Positions 18,701 to 27,319 of a stretch of 64,000 nucleotides of DNA are shown here, piece by piece. A program made the translations under genes and the position numbers. The notes under the pieces were generated by a model. It had not been told where the DNA came from. It ran no database searches and worked only from the letters and a program-made list of their open reading frames with translations. Position 1 is the stretch's first letter, and each line of letters begins with the position of its first letter. The DNA is from an uncultured Porphyromonadaceae bacterium (GTDB taxonomy: Bacteria > Bacteroidota > Bacteroidia > Bacteroidales > UBA11471), in contig UQOX01000009.1 of assembly GCA_900542765.1 (NCBI GenBank), forward strand, positions 16,784 through 80,783, in the 5' to 3' direction.

Positions 18701-21700
18701 ATGGTTTTCACGTTGGAGAGCGACGGGTTACCCATGACGGTAATCTTGTTGGTCGGCTTGTCGGGGTCGTAGCTCGAATAGGGGGTGGTGCTGCTCACTC
18801 CCGAGCCGTTGGTGTTTTGGGCGACGTTGCGTTCCTGTTTCAGGGAGGTGAGCAGTTCGAGCGGGAAGTCAAACATGTTGGCCTCGGGCCACACCTTTTC
18901 CTGGTCGGCCGAGCTGTATGTGTTGTAGCGGCCGGCCGGGGTGAGCTGCAAGGGTATCTCATACTCGTAGTAGTTGTTGCAATAGTCCGAGCCCAAGCGT
19001 ATGAAGATGGACAACTCGTTGTTTTTGAGGTCGGTATCATCGTCGATGAGCTGCTCGGCGTGGGTAAACATTTGCAGCCGTTTGTAGTTGCGCATGTCGG
19101 TGCCGGAGGTCTTGTATATGGCGCGGGCGTTTTTCGAGGGCAGGTCTCTGATGGTGAGCGAGATGGCTTGCTCGTTGAGTTGGGTGATCTGCGACTGGTC
19201 GGGAGAGATGATGCGGGTCACGCCGGGGGGGAGCACATAGTTGACGGGCGTCTGGCCGGCATTCTCTTCGATGTTGACCACCGACACGTCGATGTCGCCC
19301 TCGGCGGGGGCATTGCTGCTGCCGCTGATGTCGGAGTGCAGTTTGTATTCATAGGTGCGCCATTCGCCGCGTACCAGTTCGAGCGTGGCAAAGCGCAGAT
19401 GGGTTTCTTTGTTGAAGCCCGTGAGGAAAATGCGGGCAAACCGTATGCTCGAAAAGTCTTGTATCGAGCCTACGGTCTGGCGCGGTTCGTGCGAAGCGTC
19501 TTCGCTGTCGTCGCGCAAGGGTATCTTGAACTGGTACCAGCGCACGGTCGATGACTCGCCGTTGCGCAGCGGTACCGTCACGGTGCGCATGTCGGTGATG
19601 TAGTTGCTTCCCACCTGCAAGTCTTCGGGGGTGATTTTCACGGCATACTGGTAGTAGCGCTCATACTCGTCGAGCGTGTTGTCCTGGTTGATGTCCTCGA
19701 CGTCGGGGACACTGCGCGACGACTGGTAGTAGCGGTCGTCGACTTCGCTCGAAGATAGTGAGTTGCCTTCTGTTCCGTTGTAGTATTTATACCGGGTGAG
19801 AATGTCGGTTTCTTCTTCATTGAACCGTTCGCTCAGGAAGTATTGGTAATTGTCTCGGGCGGGGTCGTTGAGCGGGGAGTGGGGGTCGGCCAGCATGCGG
19901 TTGAGTGCCGTGCCCGAGAGTTTGGCGCGGAGACCCTCGACAAATCCTTGGTAAGAGGAGAAGTTGAGCTCGTCCTCGTCGGAGAGGCCGTCGAGACCTG
20001 CGTCCTGCCGCACGCGGGCGCCGCTGCTGTTGTCGAAGGCGTAGGTGAGCGACTGCTGCCGCGAGACGCGTCCCCACACCGTGGTCGAGAGGTATGAGGT
20101 GTCGTTGTTGATGGGAAGGCCGTTTTCGTAGGACTTCATGCCGTCTTTGAGAATGTCTTCCGACACTTCTCCGAAGTTGAAGTAGAGCATACCCCCCTTG
20201 TTGCTGCCGTCTTCGTTGTAGAGGAAGGGGTCCATGAGCCAGAATTGCAGGTACTCGATGTTGGAGTTGTCAAAGTCGGTGATGTCCATCTTGCGCATGA
20301 TGCCTGCCCACCGTTTCTCGGGATTGAGCAGGCGCCCTTCCTCGTCGATGTTTTGGGCGTCGGTGTTGTAGGGCCCGTGCTCTTGCGGATAGTAGGAGAG
20401 GTTGAGAACCTGCATGACCGACGACTCGCCGTAGTTGAGCTCCTTGTTGGGGAATACCTCGGTGTATTCGACTTCGCGCACATAGTGGTTCGAGAGTTGT
20501 TCGAGGTCGTTTTTGATGTGTGCCGGGGTGGCCGATGAGTTGCGTTGCGTGAAGATGCGGTCGATGTAATACCAGGCGAGCAGGGCGCGGTTCTTGCCGT
20601 AGTCGAGGTTGTTCGACAGGGCCGATTCCACAAACATCGACGGAGTGGCCGACAATGTCCAGGAGTAGGGCGTGCGTATGTCGATGGTCGTCTGTGACCC
20701 TTCAAAGTCATCGAGATAGGAGAGGGTCGAGGCGTTTTTCTTTTCGCCGGGAATGAGCTGGGCAAACTCGGCGGTGAGCGACAGCCGCGACGGGACGGTG
20801 GCCGTCACGGTGGGTATCTTGTTGAGCCACGAGGTGAGCCACTGGAACTCGGTGTTGTAGGAGGTGTTGAATCCCCACAGCGTGTTGTTGAGCACCTCAC
20901 TGCCCATGTTCACCTTCTCGGTGAGGGCTTTTTCTTTCATGTGCATGAGGGTGAGTCCCAGGTTGAAGTCGGGTGTGAAGGCGTAATTGAGGTCGAGACC
21001 TACCAGCGTTTTGCGTTGCATGCTCAGGCTTTGGTTCTCGAACGAGACGTCGATGTTGGTGCCCGAGTCGATGTAACTCTGGTTGAGAATCGTTACGACA
21101 CCCATGTTGTAGTCGACCGTGTAGTCGACATTCTCGGTGAGTGTCACGCCGCCGGCCGTTACGCGCACCGAGCCGCGCGGAATGTTGAAGGCGTTGAGGT
21201 GTATCTCGGCGCTGTTCGATGCCTGGTATTCGCCTTTGAGTATGAACTTGTTCTTGTCGGCAAACTGCTTGGCCACCGTGAGGGTCGAGTCGTAGAGCTC
21301 CTGGTAGGCGTAGCGTGAGGCGTCGGGGGTGCCGATGGCCTCTTCCAGGTGGGAGCCGAAGGGCTCGACCACGGGAAAGATGATGCGCCCCGACGAGGGG
21401 AGTATCGTGTAGCCCGAGACGTAGTCGAAGATGCCGTCGGAGTTGGTCTCCTGGTTGTTGTCGAGCCGGTCGAGGTTCATGACTTGCAGCAGGGTCTTTT
21501 CCTTGATGTTGCCTACCGGCAGGTAGGCGGTGTTGGTGCCCACCGAGTCGTTTTGGTAGTAGATGTTGAGGCGGAAATTCTCTTTCTCCACTTGGTAGGC
21601 GCCCAATGAATAGACGTTTTTCATCATCAGGTGCCAAATGGGTTTCTTGTTGGTGACGGTCGACCCTTTGAGCATTTTCACATAGAGGCTTTGTTCGGTG

Positions 21701-23175
21701 TCGGTGATGTCGCTTGCAAACTCGCCCACCTGGTAGGTCTGCCCGTTCTTGGTGTATTCAAAGGCCACGGCCAGCACCTCGTCGCTGGTGAGTTGGCTGT
21801 TGAGCGACACATAACCGAGCTGGCTGTTGAGGGTGTATTCCGAGGACGAGAGCAACCGGGCGCTCTCTATCTTGGCATAGTCTTCTCCGCCGTAGATGCC
21901 ATAGGCTTCGAGGGGGCTCAGTGCCTGTGTCGCCTGGTTGATGTATCGGGCATCGGGGTAGGAGGTGATGATTTCGTTGTAGAGCGAGTTGGCCGAGTTG
22001 GTCGGGTATTGTGCGCCACTGGTCGTCCAATGGTCGCTGGCCAGGTTGCCGGCCTGGGTCTCTCCCAAGTCGGCAAAGGCAACGATGTTGCGCGCGTTGT
22101 CGTAGGAGCCCTGTTTGTTGGTGACCCATATCTCGATGCGGTTGATGGTGATGCCCGAGGTGATGTAGGGCAGCCGCGCGATGAACTGGTCGTAGTTGTC
22201 GCGGAAGTAGTGGGTCAGGAAGAAGTGCCGGTTTTGGTCGTAGGCGTCGACTCCGATTTCAAATTCGGTGGTCTGGCTGCCCCCTTCGCTGCTCACCGTT
22301 TTGGAGTCGGTTTCCTGTTGCGATACGAGGCCGGTAACGGTGAGTTTGCCAAATTGCAGCGTGGTTTTCAGACCGAAGAGCGAGGTCCCGCCCCGAATGA
22401 GGGTCGAGCCGGTGGTCATGCTGATGTTACCCCCCTCGATGGTCTTGATGATTTGGTCTTCGTCGCCTTCGTATTTGAGGCTCATTTTCTGGGCGTCGAA
22501 GTCGAAGGTGGCGTCGGTGTTGTAGGTCATGTTGAAGCCCACCTTCGTGCCCACCGAGGCGTTGATGGTGGCCTGTATCTTCTCGTCGAAGTCGAAGTAG
22601 GTTTTCTTGCGGGCGCTCTCGGCGAGGGCCGGGTTGTCGATTTTGTTGGTGACGAGGCTCAGGGTGAGGCTCATCGACCCGCTGGTTTTCAGTCTCACGC
22701 CGCCCGGGCCGAATACCTTGTCGAGGGCTTGCACGTTGAATTGCATGTCGAGAAAGTCAAACTCGTTGTCTCCTTTGGCAAAATTCTCGGCATTCTTGGC
22801 GCGATAATATTCCTGCATCGACTTCTTGAAGGTGTAGTCGCTGTACTCGTCGGCTGTGAGCATGAAGGGGGTCGAGACCGTCATGTCGCCCACTTTGGTG
22901 CGTACGACGTAGCAGTTGGTCTTGGCGTCGTATTCGAAGTCGGTATGTACGTTTTCGGGTGTTTTCAGGTCGGCCGGAGGGAGTGTGTGCAGGTCGTCGA
23001 AGGTCTCTATCGAGGTCTTGGCCACCGGGAAGCGAGACGGCGTACGGGGTATGGTGTCGCTTGCCGGCGTTTGGCCGGCGGGACGGACAGCCTGTGATGC
23101 AGCAAAAGCGGAATAAAGGCTTATCCCGCTTATAACCAAAAGAATATATATCGAAAAAATTCTCTTTCTCATCAT
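15751..23175 (-). CDS. sprA: SprA/Sov, outer-membrane translocon of the type IX secretion system
   Basis: A giant 2474-aa protein with an N-terminal signal peptide (about residues 1-26, hydrophobic core then ASQA). Size, position after ruvA and the β-rich, aromatic-ended strand pattern match SprA/Sov, the 36-strand β-barrel through which cargo with a C-terminal sorting domain crosses the outer membrane. Recognisable stretches include the LPGxTR-like block LPPGVTRIISPDQ near 1310 and repeated tight turns with NGL/NNL. It ends at Arg (LDLAR) with no added domain. Most plus-strand open frames here are shadows of this gene. It lies 57 bases after ruvA and is probably cotranscribed with it. No cargo protein with a type IX sorting tail was noticed in the window. 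Confidence 0.95.
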   Translation of the reverse strand: MMRKRIFSIYILLVISGISLYSAFAASQAVRPAGQTPASDTIPRTPSRFPVAKTSIETFDDLHTLPPADLKTPENVHTDFEYDAKTNCYVVRTKVGDMTVSTPFMLTADEYSDYTFKKSMQEYYRAKNAENFAKGDNEFDFLDMQFNVQALDKVFGPGGVRLKTSGSMSLTLSLVTNKIDNPALAESARKKTYFDFDEKIQATINASVGTKVGFNMTYNTDATFDFDAQKMSLKYEGDEDQIIKTIEGGNISMTTGSTLIRGGTSLFGLKTTLQFGKLTVTGLVSQQETDSKTVSSEGGSQTTEFEIGVDAYDQNRHFFLTHYFRDNYDQFIARLPYITSGITINRIEIWVTNKQGSYDNARNIVAFADLGETQAGNLASDHWTTSGAQYPTNSANSLYNEIITSYPDARYINQATQALSPLEAYGIYGGEDYAKIESARLLSSSEYTLNSQLGYVSLNSQLTSDEVLAVAFEYTKNGQTYQVGEFASDITDTEQSLYVKMLKGSTVTNKKPIWHLMMKNVYSLGAYQVEKENFRLNIYYQNDSVGTNTAYLPVGNIKEKTLLQVMNLDRLDNNQETNSDGIFDYVSGYTILPSSGRIIFPVVEPFGSHLEEAIGTPDASRYAYQELYDSTLTVAKQFADKNKFILKGEYQASNSAEIHLNAFNIPRGSVRVTAGGVTLTENVDYTVDYNMGVVTILNQSYIDSGTNIDVSFENQSLSMQRKTLVGLDLNYAFTPDFNLGLTLMHMKEKALTEKVNMGSEVLNNTLWGFNTSYNTEFQWLTSWLNKIPTVTATVPSRLSLTAEFAQLIPGEKKNASTLSYLDDFEGSQTTIDIRTPYSWTLSATPSMFVESALSNNLDYGKNRALLAWYYIDRIFTQRNSSATPAHIKNDLEQLSNHYVREVEYTEVFPNKELNYGESSVMQVLNLSYYPQEHGPYNTDAQNIDEEGRLLNPEKRWAGIMRKMDITDFDNSNIEYLQFWLMDPFLYNEDGSNKGGMLYFNFGEVSEDILKDGMKSYENGLPINNDTSYLSTTVWGRVSRQQSLTYAFDNSSGARVRQDAGLDGLSDEDELNFSSYQGFVEGLRAKLSGTALNRMLADPHSPLNDPARDNYQYFLSERFNEEETDILTRYKYYNGTEGNSLSSSEVDDRYYQSSRSVPDVEDINQDNTLDEYERYYQYAVKITPEDLQVGSNYITDMRTVTVPLRNGESSTVRWYQFKIPLRDDSEDASHEPRQTVGSIQDFSSIRFARIFLTGFNKETHLRFATLELVRGEWRTYEYKLHSDISGSSNAPAEGDIDVSVVNIEENAGQTPVNYVLPPGVTRIISPDQSQITQLNEQAISLTIRDLPSKNARAIYKTSGTDMRNYKRLQMFTHAEQLIDDDTDLKNNELSIFIRLGSDYCNNYYEYEIPLQLTPAGRYNTYSSADQEKVWPEANMFDFPLELLTSLKQERNVAQNTNGSGVSSTTPYSSYDPDKPTNKITVMGNPSLSNVKTILVGVRNNSGRKKSATVWINELRLKGFNEEGGWAAKGNLNLAVSDIATLNMSGLVETTGFGGIDQSLSERRLDDLYQYNFAAMVDLGRFFPEKAKIKAPFFYSYTMEKSLPKYNPLDQDILLSDALEAAANDAARDSIKQLSITQSTVKSLSLSGFKVDIKSKNPMPYDPGNFTFSYSQNKQHENDPTTAYENTNTYNGNLIYSYSPLIKPWKPFEKIKSKSKSLDVLKKMGINYLPNNLSFGTSISRYYYEQQLRSIDESDVTLPVSVSKSFLWDRQFAIQWNLLQSLSMNLSTATNARIEEPSGAVNKQLFAEEYTLWKDSVKNSLRDFGTPWEYQQSFNATFNVPLNNIPSLNWISLSSTYNATYNWNRGASIDDTTSVGNSISNQGRLSVNGRFNFETLYNKSKFLKSVNQKFNNRGSNSRTPQKRNRYQRTITLRADTSTLVKHNLDSKKPIVSATLKGKVYPIKYKVVDANTIRVETRSDERIIITVLPGKRREENKWYQVGMYATRFAMMLRSANIQYSNTRSMTLPSFAPSVGDMLGQSTGYGAMAPGLGFAFATVGSDYIDHAVENNWLMTQDSSLISPAIHNRTNDLQADIVLEPLNGLKITLNIARSQSHNNQIYFMYDNKPTIQGGSFTMTHMALSTAFKKLSAENGYQSDAFDQFLQNRQIVANRLESNYRNTFYPAADFIGEANLAGQPYNTLYGGVNISSADVLIPSFIAAYTGGDARAIDLTAFPSWTQLIPNWKLTYDGLSKLKKMQKTFKSFIISHAYKCTYNVNSFSSYLNWVGIGSNSDMGFVKDSQTGYPVPSSPYDISSVTIIESFSPLLGIDFTLKNNLSGSLAYKNSRNLNLSISSVQIVEAVTQDVTVGIGYKITGLRGFFSGKGGKQGTYSNDINLRGDFSFAKTHSLIRRIEQEYTQATAGNKAINMKYSAEYKLSRYITLQAYYDLQITTPLISSSSYPTLNSDIGITIKLDLAR

Positions 23176-23232
23176 CGAGCGGCCGCCGTGAGGCGAACGT
23201 TTTTTAGTCTCTTCCGGCCGCTGATGGAGAGG

Positions 23233-23817
23233 TTACAGCATTTTCAGTGCGGTTTTTATGACCTCTTCGACTTTCAGGGCCGGGTTCTCTTTAAGCAGCT
23301 TCTGCACGACCTTTTGGGAGGCAGCCTGGGCAAATCCCAGCATCACCAGGGCGGCGACGGCTTCGTCCTGCAACTCTTGCTGTTGGGTCGTGTGGCTTAT
23401 AAGTAACGTATCACCCCCTGCTTTTATTTTATCTTTGAGGTCAACAATTATGCGTTCGGCGGTTTTTGCCCCGATTCCTTTGACCGATTTGAGCAGGTTC
23501 ACTTGTCCCGAGGCAATGACCTGTTCGAGTTCGGCCGGAGAAAGAGAGGAGAGAATCATGCGGGCGGTGTTGGGGCCCACGCCCGAGACCGAGATGAGCA
23601 ATAAGAAGAGTTCCCGTTCGCGGCGGTCGATGAATCCGTAGAGGAGGTGGGCGTCTTCGCGTATGGCTTCGTAGACATACAGGCGAGTTTCCCGGCCGAC
23701 GGCCAGCGTGCTGTATGTGGTGAGTGAGATGTTGAGGCCGTAGCCTACGCCTTGGCAATCGATGACGGCCAGGGTGGGGGTGAGTTCGACGACTTCGCCG
23801 CGAATGTATTCGATCAT
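23233..23817 (-). CDS. ruvA: Holliday junction branch migration protein RuvA
   Basis: A 194-aa DNA-binding subunit that grips four-way junctions for the RuvB motor. The OB-fold N-domain opens [11 protein letters not shown], the helix-hairpin-helix pair includes [13 protein letters not shown] near residue 75 and [17 protein letters not shown] near 110, and the flexible C-terminal domain III (about 150-194) that contacts RuvB is complete. The frame stays open for another 52 codons upstream, but those residues are low-complexity and outside the family; ATG 23817 gives the standard N-terminus. It precedes sprA on the same strand. Confidence 0.96.
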   Translation of the reverse strand: MIEYIRGEVVELTPTLAVIDCQGVGYGLNISLTTYSTLAVGRETRLYVYEAIREDAHLLYGFIDRRERELFLLLISVSGVGPNTARMILSSLSPAELEQVIASGQVNLLKSVKGIGAKTAERIIVDLKDKIKAGGDTLLISHTTQQQELQDEAVAALVMLGFAQAASQKVVQKLLKENPALKVEEVIKTALKML

Positions 23818-23901
23818 GGGTCGATGTTTTTTATGGAAATTCTTGTCTGTCGGCGTTCGGTTGCCGGGAATTGCCGGCATCTCGGTCCCACCGGCCGGCT
23901 T

Positions 23902-23943
23902 AAAAACAGAACGGTCTCCGTTGGTGGGGGATGACGGTTCTGT
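23902..23943 (-). terminator. Terminator after the bactofilin gene
   Basis: On the minus strand, arms ACAGAACCGTC and GACCGTTCTGT (one mismatch) are followed by TTTTT. It separates bactofilin from ruvA-sprA. Confidence 0.6.
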
Positions 23944-23994
23944 GACGTTGTGCCCCGAGCCGGTTCCCGTCAAGGAAAAAGACCGGTCTGCCGC

Positions 23995-24360
23995 TTATTT
24001 GCTTTCTTTCCCGGCTCGTTTGGGGTCTTGCATTTTGCAGCTGCCGTTGAGTACGGCCTTCGGTTCGATGATGAGTATCTGGGTGGAGATGTCGCCCTCG
24101 ACCGTCGAGGTCGCTCTCAGGGTGAGGGTGTCCTGTATGGTGAGATTGCCATTGACTTTGCCGTTGATTTCGGCATTGGCGGCCATGATGTTGCCCTGTA
24201 TATGGGACTGTTCGCCGATGATGACTTTTCCCGCGCATTCGATGTTTCCTTGCAGTGAACCGTCGATGCGTATGTCGCTGCCGGCGTTGATGTTTCCTAC
24301 AATGGCGGTATTGACCGAGAAATTATTGTGGACCATTCCGTTTGAAGTCTCTTTGCTCAT
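23995..24360 (-). CDS. Bactofilin-family cytoskeletal protein
   Basis: A 121-aa protein with a central right-handed β-helix made of short repeats such as NINAGSDIRIDGSLQGNIECAG, GEQSHIQGNI and NAEINGKVNGNL. Short polar tails flank it, as usual for polymer-forming bactofilins (DUF583), which scaffold envelope-modifying enzymes or sites. The start MSKETSNG is used; the open frame upstream is not bactofilin-like. It is upstream of ruvA-sprA on the same strand but a terminator-like hairpin lies between. Confidence 0.9.
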   Translation of the reverse strand: MSKETSNGMVHNNFSVNTAIVGNINAGSDIRIDGSLQGNIECAGKVIIGEQSHIQGNIMAANAEINGKVNGNLTIQDTLTLRATSTVEGDISTQILIIEPKAVLNGSCKMQDPKRAGKESK

Positions 24361-24390
24361 ATCGTTTTTTTCTAAAAACAAGTTTCTATG

Positions 24391-24398
24391 CAAAAATA
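24391..24398 (-). promoter_or_regulatory. -7 box for bactofilin
   Basis: Reads TATTTTTG on the minus strand, 30 bases before the start codon. No -33 box is visible. Confidence 0.4.
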
Positions 24399-24638
24399 CA
24401 ATTTCCCGACAGAATAACACGCTTTTCCGTCAAAAAGATTTGTGAAGTTGTCTTATGCCTTTTGTAATCAAACTCCTTGCAGGAACTGCGCCTCGAAACA
24501 TTTTTATTGCTCCGTGCCCCCTCTCGAGGCAGGCGTCGCCTGGACAGGACGTGAGGGAAAGCGGCTCTTTTCCCTCCTTTTTATCGTGGGGGAGGATAAA
24601 CGGGTGGGGTGCTTGCATGGTTGTCTCGATAATATCTT

Positions 24639-24646
24639 TATCTTTG
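24639..24646 (+). promoter_or_regulatory. -7 box before folB
   Basis: TATCTTTG, 23 bases before the folB ATG. The -33 region has only TTG triplets at poor spacing. The 24421-24638 stretch before it holds no gene I can support. Confidence 0.5.
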
Positions 24647-24669
24647 TGAGTAAATCATGCCTTGGAAAT

Positions 24670-25023
24670 ATGAAAACATCGATAGAACTGAATGAGATGC
24701 GTTTCTTTGCCTATCATGGTGTCGGCTCGCAAGAGCGTCGGGTGGGCAATGATTATGTGGTGTCGTTGCGCGTTGATTGCCCCATAGAAGGGGCCATGGA
24801 GAGTGATGCTCTCGAAGATACCCTCGACTATGCCGCCCTCTATGCGCTTGTGGCGGCCGAGATGGCGACCCCTTCGTTGCTGCTCGAACATGTGGCCGGC
24901 CGCATTTGCCGGGCGCTCACTCGCACGTTCCCTGCCGTTTCGGGCGGACGTCTGCGCATTGCCAAGCTCACGCCCCCCATTCCGGGTGAAATCGGTGAGG
25001 CGGCGGTGGTCGTGGAGTGGTGA
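24670..25023 (+). CDS. folB: Dihydroneopterin aldolase
   Basis: It cleaves 7,8-dihydroneopterin to 6-hydroxymethyl-dihydropterin and glycolaldehyde in folate synthesis. The 117-aa length and the patterns IELNEMRFFAYHGVGSQE (substrate glutamate region, with the catalytic-site Tyr-His), DTLDYAALY and LLEHVAGRI match the family. The C-terminal catalytic lysine lies in RIAKLTPPI, where KxxPP/P is the family's end signature. The frame is open far upstream, but ATG 24670 lies just after the -7 box and gives the normal N-terminus. The plug gene follows after 87 bases. Confidence 0.93.
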   Translation: MKTSIELNEMRFFAYHGVGSQERRVGNDYVVSLRVDCPIEGAMESDALEDTLDYAALYALVAAEMATPSLLLEHVAGRICRALTRTFPAVSGGRLRIAKLTPPIPGEIGEAAVVVEW

Positions 25024-25110
25024 CGCCATAGCCTTTTCATTCCTGCCGGAGGCCGGTTTTGTACGTCTGGCTGTATCCGGCACAAAAATCTATCGGAGTA
25101 AACTTGTCTT

Positions 25111-26355
25111 ATGCGTTATCTCTTTTCCCTTGTTCTTCTGGTGGCGGCTTTGACCGGCCTGTCGGCTGCCCGCCCTTATCGTACCGAAGTCTTCAACCCC
25201 AGCGTGCACACGTTGCAGGTGCGCCTTTCGGGCGACCGCCTTGCTCCTCCCGTGGCGTTGTTGGGCAGTGACAACGGAGTCGTGGTTTCCTTCGACATGC
25301 TCGAAGACAACCCGCAATATCTCTATTACCGGGTGGTGCATTGCAATGCCGACTGGACGCCTTCGCTGCTCTCCGAGGTCGAATATCTTGACGGTTTCAA
25401 CGGTTTGCCGGTCGACGATTACGCCCTCTCGTTCAATACCTATTGCAACTATGTGCACTACCGCATAGCCTTGCCCAACGACGACCTGCGGTTCCGCGTC
25501 TCGGGCAATTACGCCCTGCTCGTCTATCCCGAAGGGAATCCCGACTCGTTGCTGCTTACCGCCTGTTTTTCTCTCACCGAGAACCTCGTTGCCATCGGTT
25601 GTGAAATAACCACCCGCACCGATGTCGATTATAACAAGGCGCACCAGCAACTCTCGTTCAAGGTGATGTATCCGCAATATGAGATACGCAACCCGCGCGA
25701 AGAAGTCAAAGCCTATGTGACCGCCAATGTCGACGAGACCGGCGTGCTGCTGCCGCAGCCGTTGTATGTGCGCAACCAGGAAATCGAGTATGCCCATGTG
25801 CCGGCTCTCATTTTCCCGGCGGGGAACGAATATCGCCGTTTCGAGACGGTCTCGCGGCATTACAACACGATAGGTGTCGAGAGCATGCGCTATTTCGACC
25901 CCTATTACCATGCCCTGTTGCGTCCCGACGAGCCGAGAGCCGGAGGCATGTACGCTTATGACGAGACGCAAAACGGGCGCTTCTTTATTCGCACCGACGA
26001 AAGCGAAGAGGCCGATACCGAGGCCGATTACTTCGTGGTGCATTTCACCTTGGCGACGGGAGCTCCGGTCGACGGGGAGATTTATATCGACGGCGAGTTT
26101 ACCCGCGGACGCCGTGACGAGACGACCCGCATGACCTATAATGCGGAGACGCGGGCCTACGAAAAAGTCATGTTGCTCAAACAAGGAGCCTATAATTACC
26201 GCTATCTTTTGCAACGTCCCGGCACCAAGGCCGATGCCGCACCCATCGAGGGCAATTTCTACGAAACCCGCAACGAGTACCAGTTGCGGGTCTATCACCG
26301 TCCGCAAGGAGCCCGTTACGACCGTCTTGTCGGGTACTCCCGTTGTCGCATGTGA
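25111..26355 (+). CDS. Type IX secretion plug protein (DUF5103)
   Basis: A 414-aa secreted protein with a signal peptide (about residues 1-19, ending LSA-A). The β-rich body fits the DUF5103 family: an N-terminal sandwich with YRVVHCNADW, DGFNGLPVDDY and the central RYFDPYYHALL-like block, followed by a C-terminal carbohydrate-module-like sandwich with YIDGEFTRGR. Structural work on Flavobacterium SprA found a protein of this family, named Plug, sealing the periplasmic side of the pore when cargo and PorV are absent. Finding it in a genome that also has sprA 2 kb away supports the same role. It follows folB. Confidence 0.85.
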   Translation: MRYLFSLVLLVAALTGLSAARPYRTEVFNPSVHTLQVRLSGDRLAPPVALLGSDNGVVVSFDMLEDNPQYLYYRVVHCNADWTPSLLSEVEYLDGFNGLPVDDYALSFNTYCNYVHYRIALPNDDLRFRVSGNYALLVYPEGNPDSLLLTACFSLTENLVAIGCEITTRTDVDYNKAHQQLSFKVMYPQYEIRNPREEVKAYVTANVDETGVLLPQPLYVRNQEIEYAHVPALIFPAGNEYRRFETVSRHYNTIGVESMRYFDPYYHALLRPDEPRAGGMYAYDETQNGRFFIRTDESEEADTEADYFVVHFTLATGAPVDGEIYIDGEFTRGRRDETTRMTYNAETRAYEKVMLLKQGAYNYRYLLQRPGTKADAAPIEGNFYETRNEYQLRVYHRPQGARYDRLVGYSRCRM

Positions 26356-26462
26356 TGGGTGCGGGACGTGTCGCCTTGCCCGTGGCGGGGGTGTCGTTTC
26401 TGCCCGCCGAAAGGCGGGCGACTCCGTGTCGTGGTGCCCGGCTGCCTGTCGAAAAATGACGT

Positions 26463-26503
26463 AAAAAAGGCGCCTTGCAAGAATTGCTCTTGCAAGGCGC
26501 CTT
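26463..26503 (-). terminator. Terminator of tRNA-Arg
   Basis: A perfect stem of at least 14 bases (arms AAGGCGCCTTGCAA and TTGCAAGGCGCCTT). On the minus strand it is followed by six T, so it ends the tRNA transcript; it may also stop plug read-through. Confidence 0.85.
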
Positions 26504-26510
26504 CTCGTAG

Positions 26511-26583
26511 TGACCCCGACAGGACTCAAACCTGTGACCTTCAGAACCGGAATCTGACGTTCTATTCACTAAACTACGGGGCC
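26511..26583 (-). tRNA. tRNA-Arg (anticodon CCG)
   Basis: On the minus strand the 73 bases fold as a cloverleaf. The acceptor GGCCCCG pairs with CGGGGTC (one G-T), the anticodon stem TCAGA/TCTGA is perfect with loop TTCCGGT, and the T-arm is ACAGG-TTTGAGT-CCTGT. The anticodon CCG reads CGG arginine codons. CCA is not encoded. A full promoter and terminator flank it. Confidence 0.93.
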
Positions 26584-26589
26584 TTTTCG

Positions 26590-26621
26590 GTTGGCAAAAG
26601 TAAGAATTATTTGTAGCTTTG
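26590..26621 (+). promoter_or_regulatory. Promoter of ung
   Basis: GTTG (26590-26593), 20-base spacer, TAGCTTTG (26614-26621). It overlaps almost completely with the opposite-facing tRNA-Arg promoter. Confidence 0.65.
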
Positions 26622-26626
26622 CCAAA
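26595..26626 (-). promoter_or_regulatory. Promoter of tRNA-Arg
   Basis: On the minus strand: TTTG (26626-26623), 20-base spacer, TACTTTTG (26602-26595). A full consensus match; the tRNA begins 12 bases downstream. Confidence 0.8.
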
Positions 26627-26650
26627 CGAAACGATTTAAATCTTTGAAAA

Positions 26651-27313
26651 ATGAATGTCCGTATCGAGGAGAGTTGGCGAGAGAAGCTGCAATCGGAGTT
26701 CGATGCCCCCTATTTTGCCCAACTCACCGATTTTGTGCGTCACGAGTATGCCACGACGCGTGTCTATCCGCCCGGGAGCCAGATGTTTGCCGCCTTCGAT
26801 GCCTGTCCGTTCGACAAGGTGAAGGTGGTCATTCTCGGTCAGGACCCCTACCATGAGCCGGGTCAGGCCCACGGCCTTTGTTTCTCGGTAAACGACGGAG
26901 TGCCGTTTCCGCCCTCGTTGCAGAATATTTTCAAGGAGATACACGACGACATCGGCACCCCTATCCCTATGAGCGGCGACCTTTCCCGGTGGGCACATCA
27001 AGGGGTGTTGCTGCTCAATGCCACCCTCACGGTGCGGGCACATCAGGCCGGGTCGCACCAGAACAAGGGGTGGGAGCAGTTTACCGATGCGGTGATACAC
27101 CGTTTGGCACAGGACCGTGAGCATCTTGTCTTTATCCTCTGGGGGGCGTATGCCCAGCGCAAAGGCGAGTTTATCGACCGCTCCCGCCACTTGGTGTTGC
27201 AGTCGCCCCACCCGTCGCCCCTCTCGGCGCATCGGGGATTTTTCGGAAACCGCCATTTCAGCCGCGCCAACGAATATCTCGTGGCTCACGGCATCGAACC
27301 TATTTTATGGTAA
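26651..27313 (+). CDS. ung: Uracil-DNA glycosylase
   Basis: It removes uracil from DNA as the first step of base-excision repair. The water-activating loop GQDPYHEPGQAHGL near residue 60 has the catalytic Asp, LLLNATLTV near 118 is the conserved family block, and the Leu-intercalation loop HPSPLSAHRGF near 182 carries the active-site His. Length (220 aa) is normal for family 1 enzymes. It has its own promoter. The next gene starts 6 bases after its stop codon, so the two are probably one transcript. Confidence 0.96.
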   Translation: MNVRIEESWREKLQSEFDAPYFAQLTDFVRHEYATTRVYPPGSQMFAAFDACPFDKVKVVILGQDPYHEPGQAHGLCFSVNDGVPFPPSLQNIFKEIHDDIGTPIPMSGDLSRWAHQGVLLLNATLTVRAHQAGSHQNKGWEQFTDAVIHRLAQDREHLVFILWGAYAQRKGEFIDRSRHLVLQSPHPSPLSAHRGFFGNRHFSRANEYLVAHGIEPILW

Positions 27314-27319
27314 TTGCAT

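Noticed and set aside
16597..19554. 985-codon open frame on the plus strand
   Set aside because: It is the antisense shadow of sprA. Its composition (Val, Gly, Arg-rich without domains) is typical of antisense frames in biased codons.
23818..23973. Upstream extension of ruvA
   Set aside because: 52 low-complexity codons outside the family, spanning the terminator of the bactofilin gene.
24442..24669. Upstream extension of folB
   Set aside because: Lies before and across the -7 box; residues do not match dihydroneopterin aldolases.
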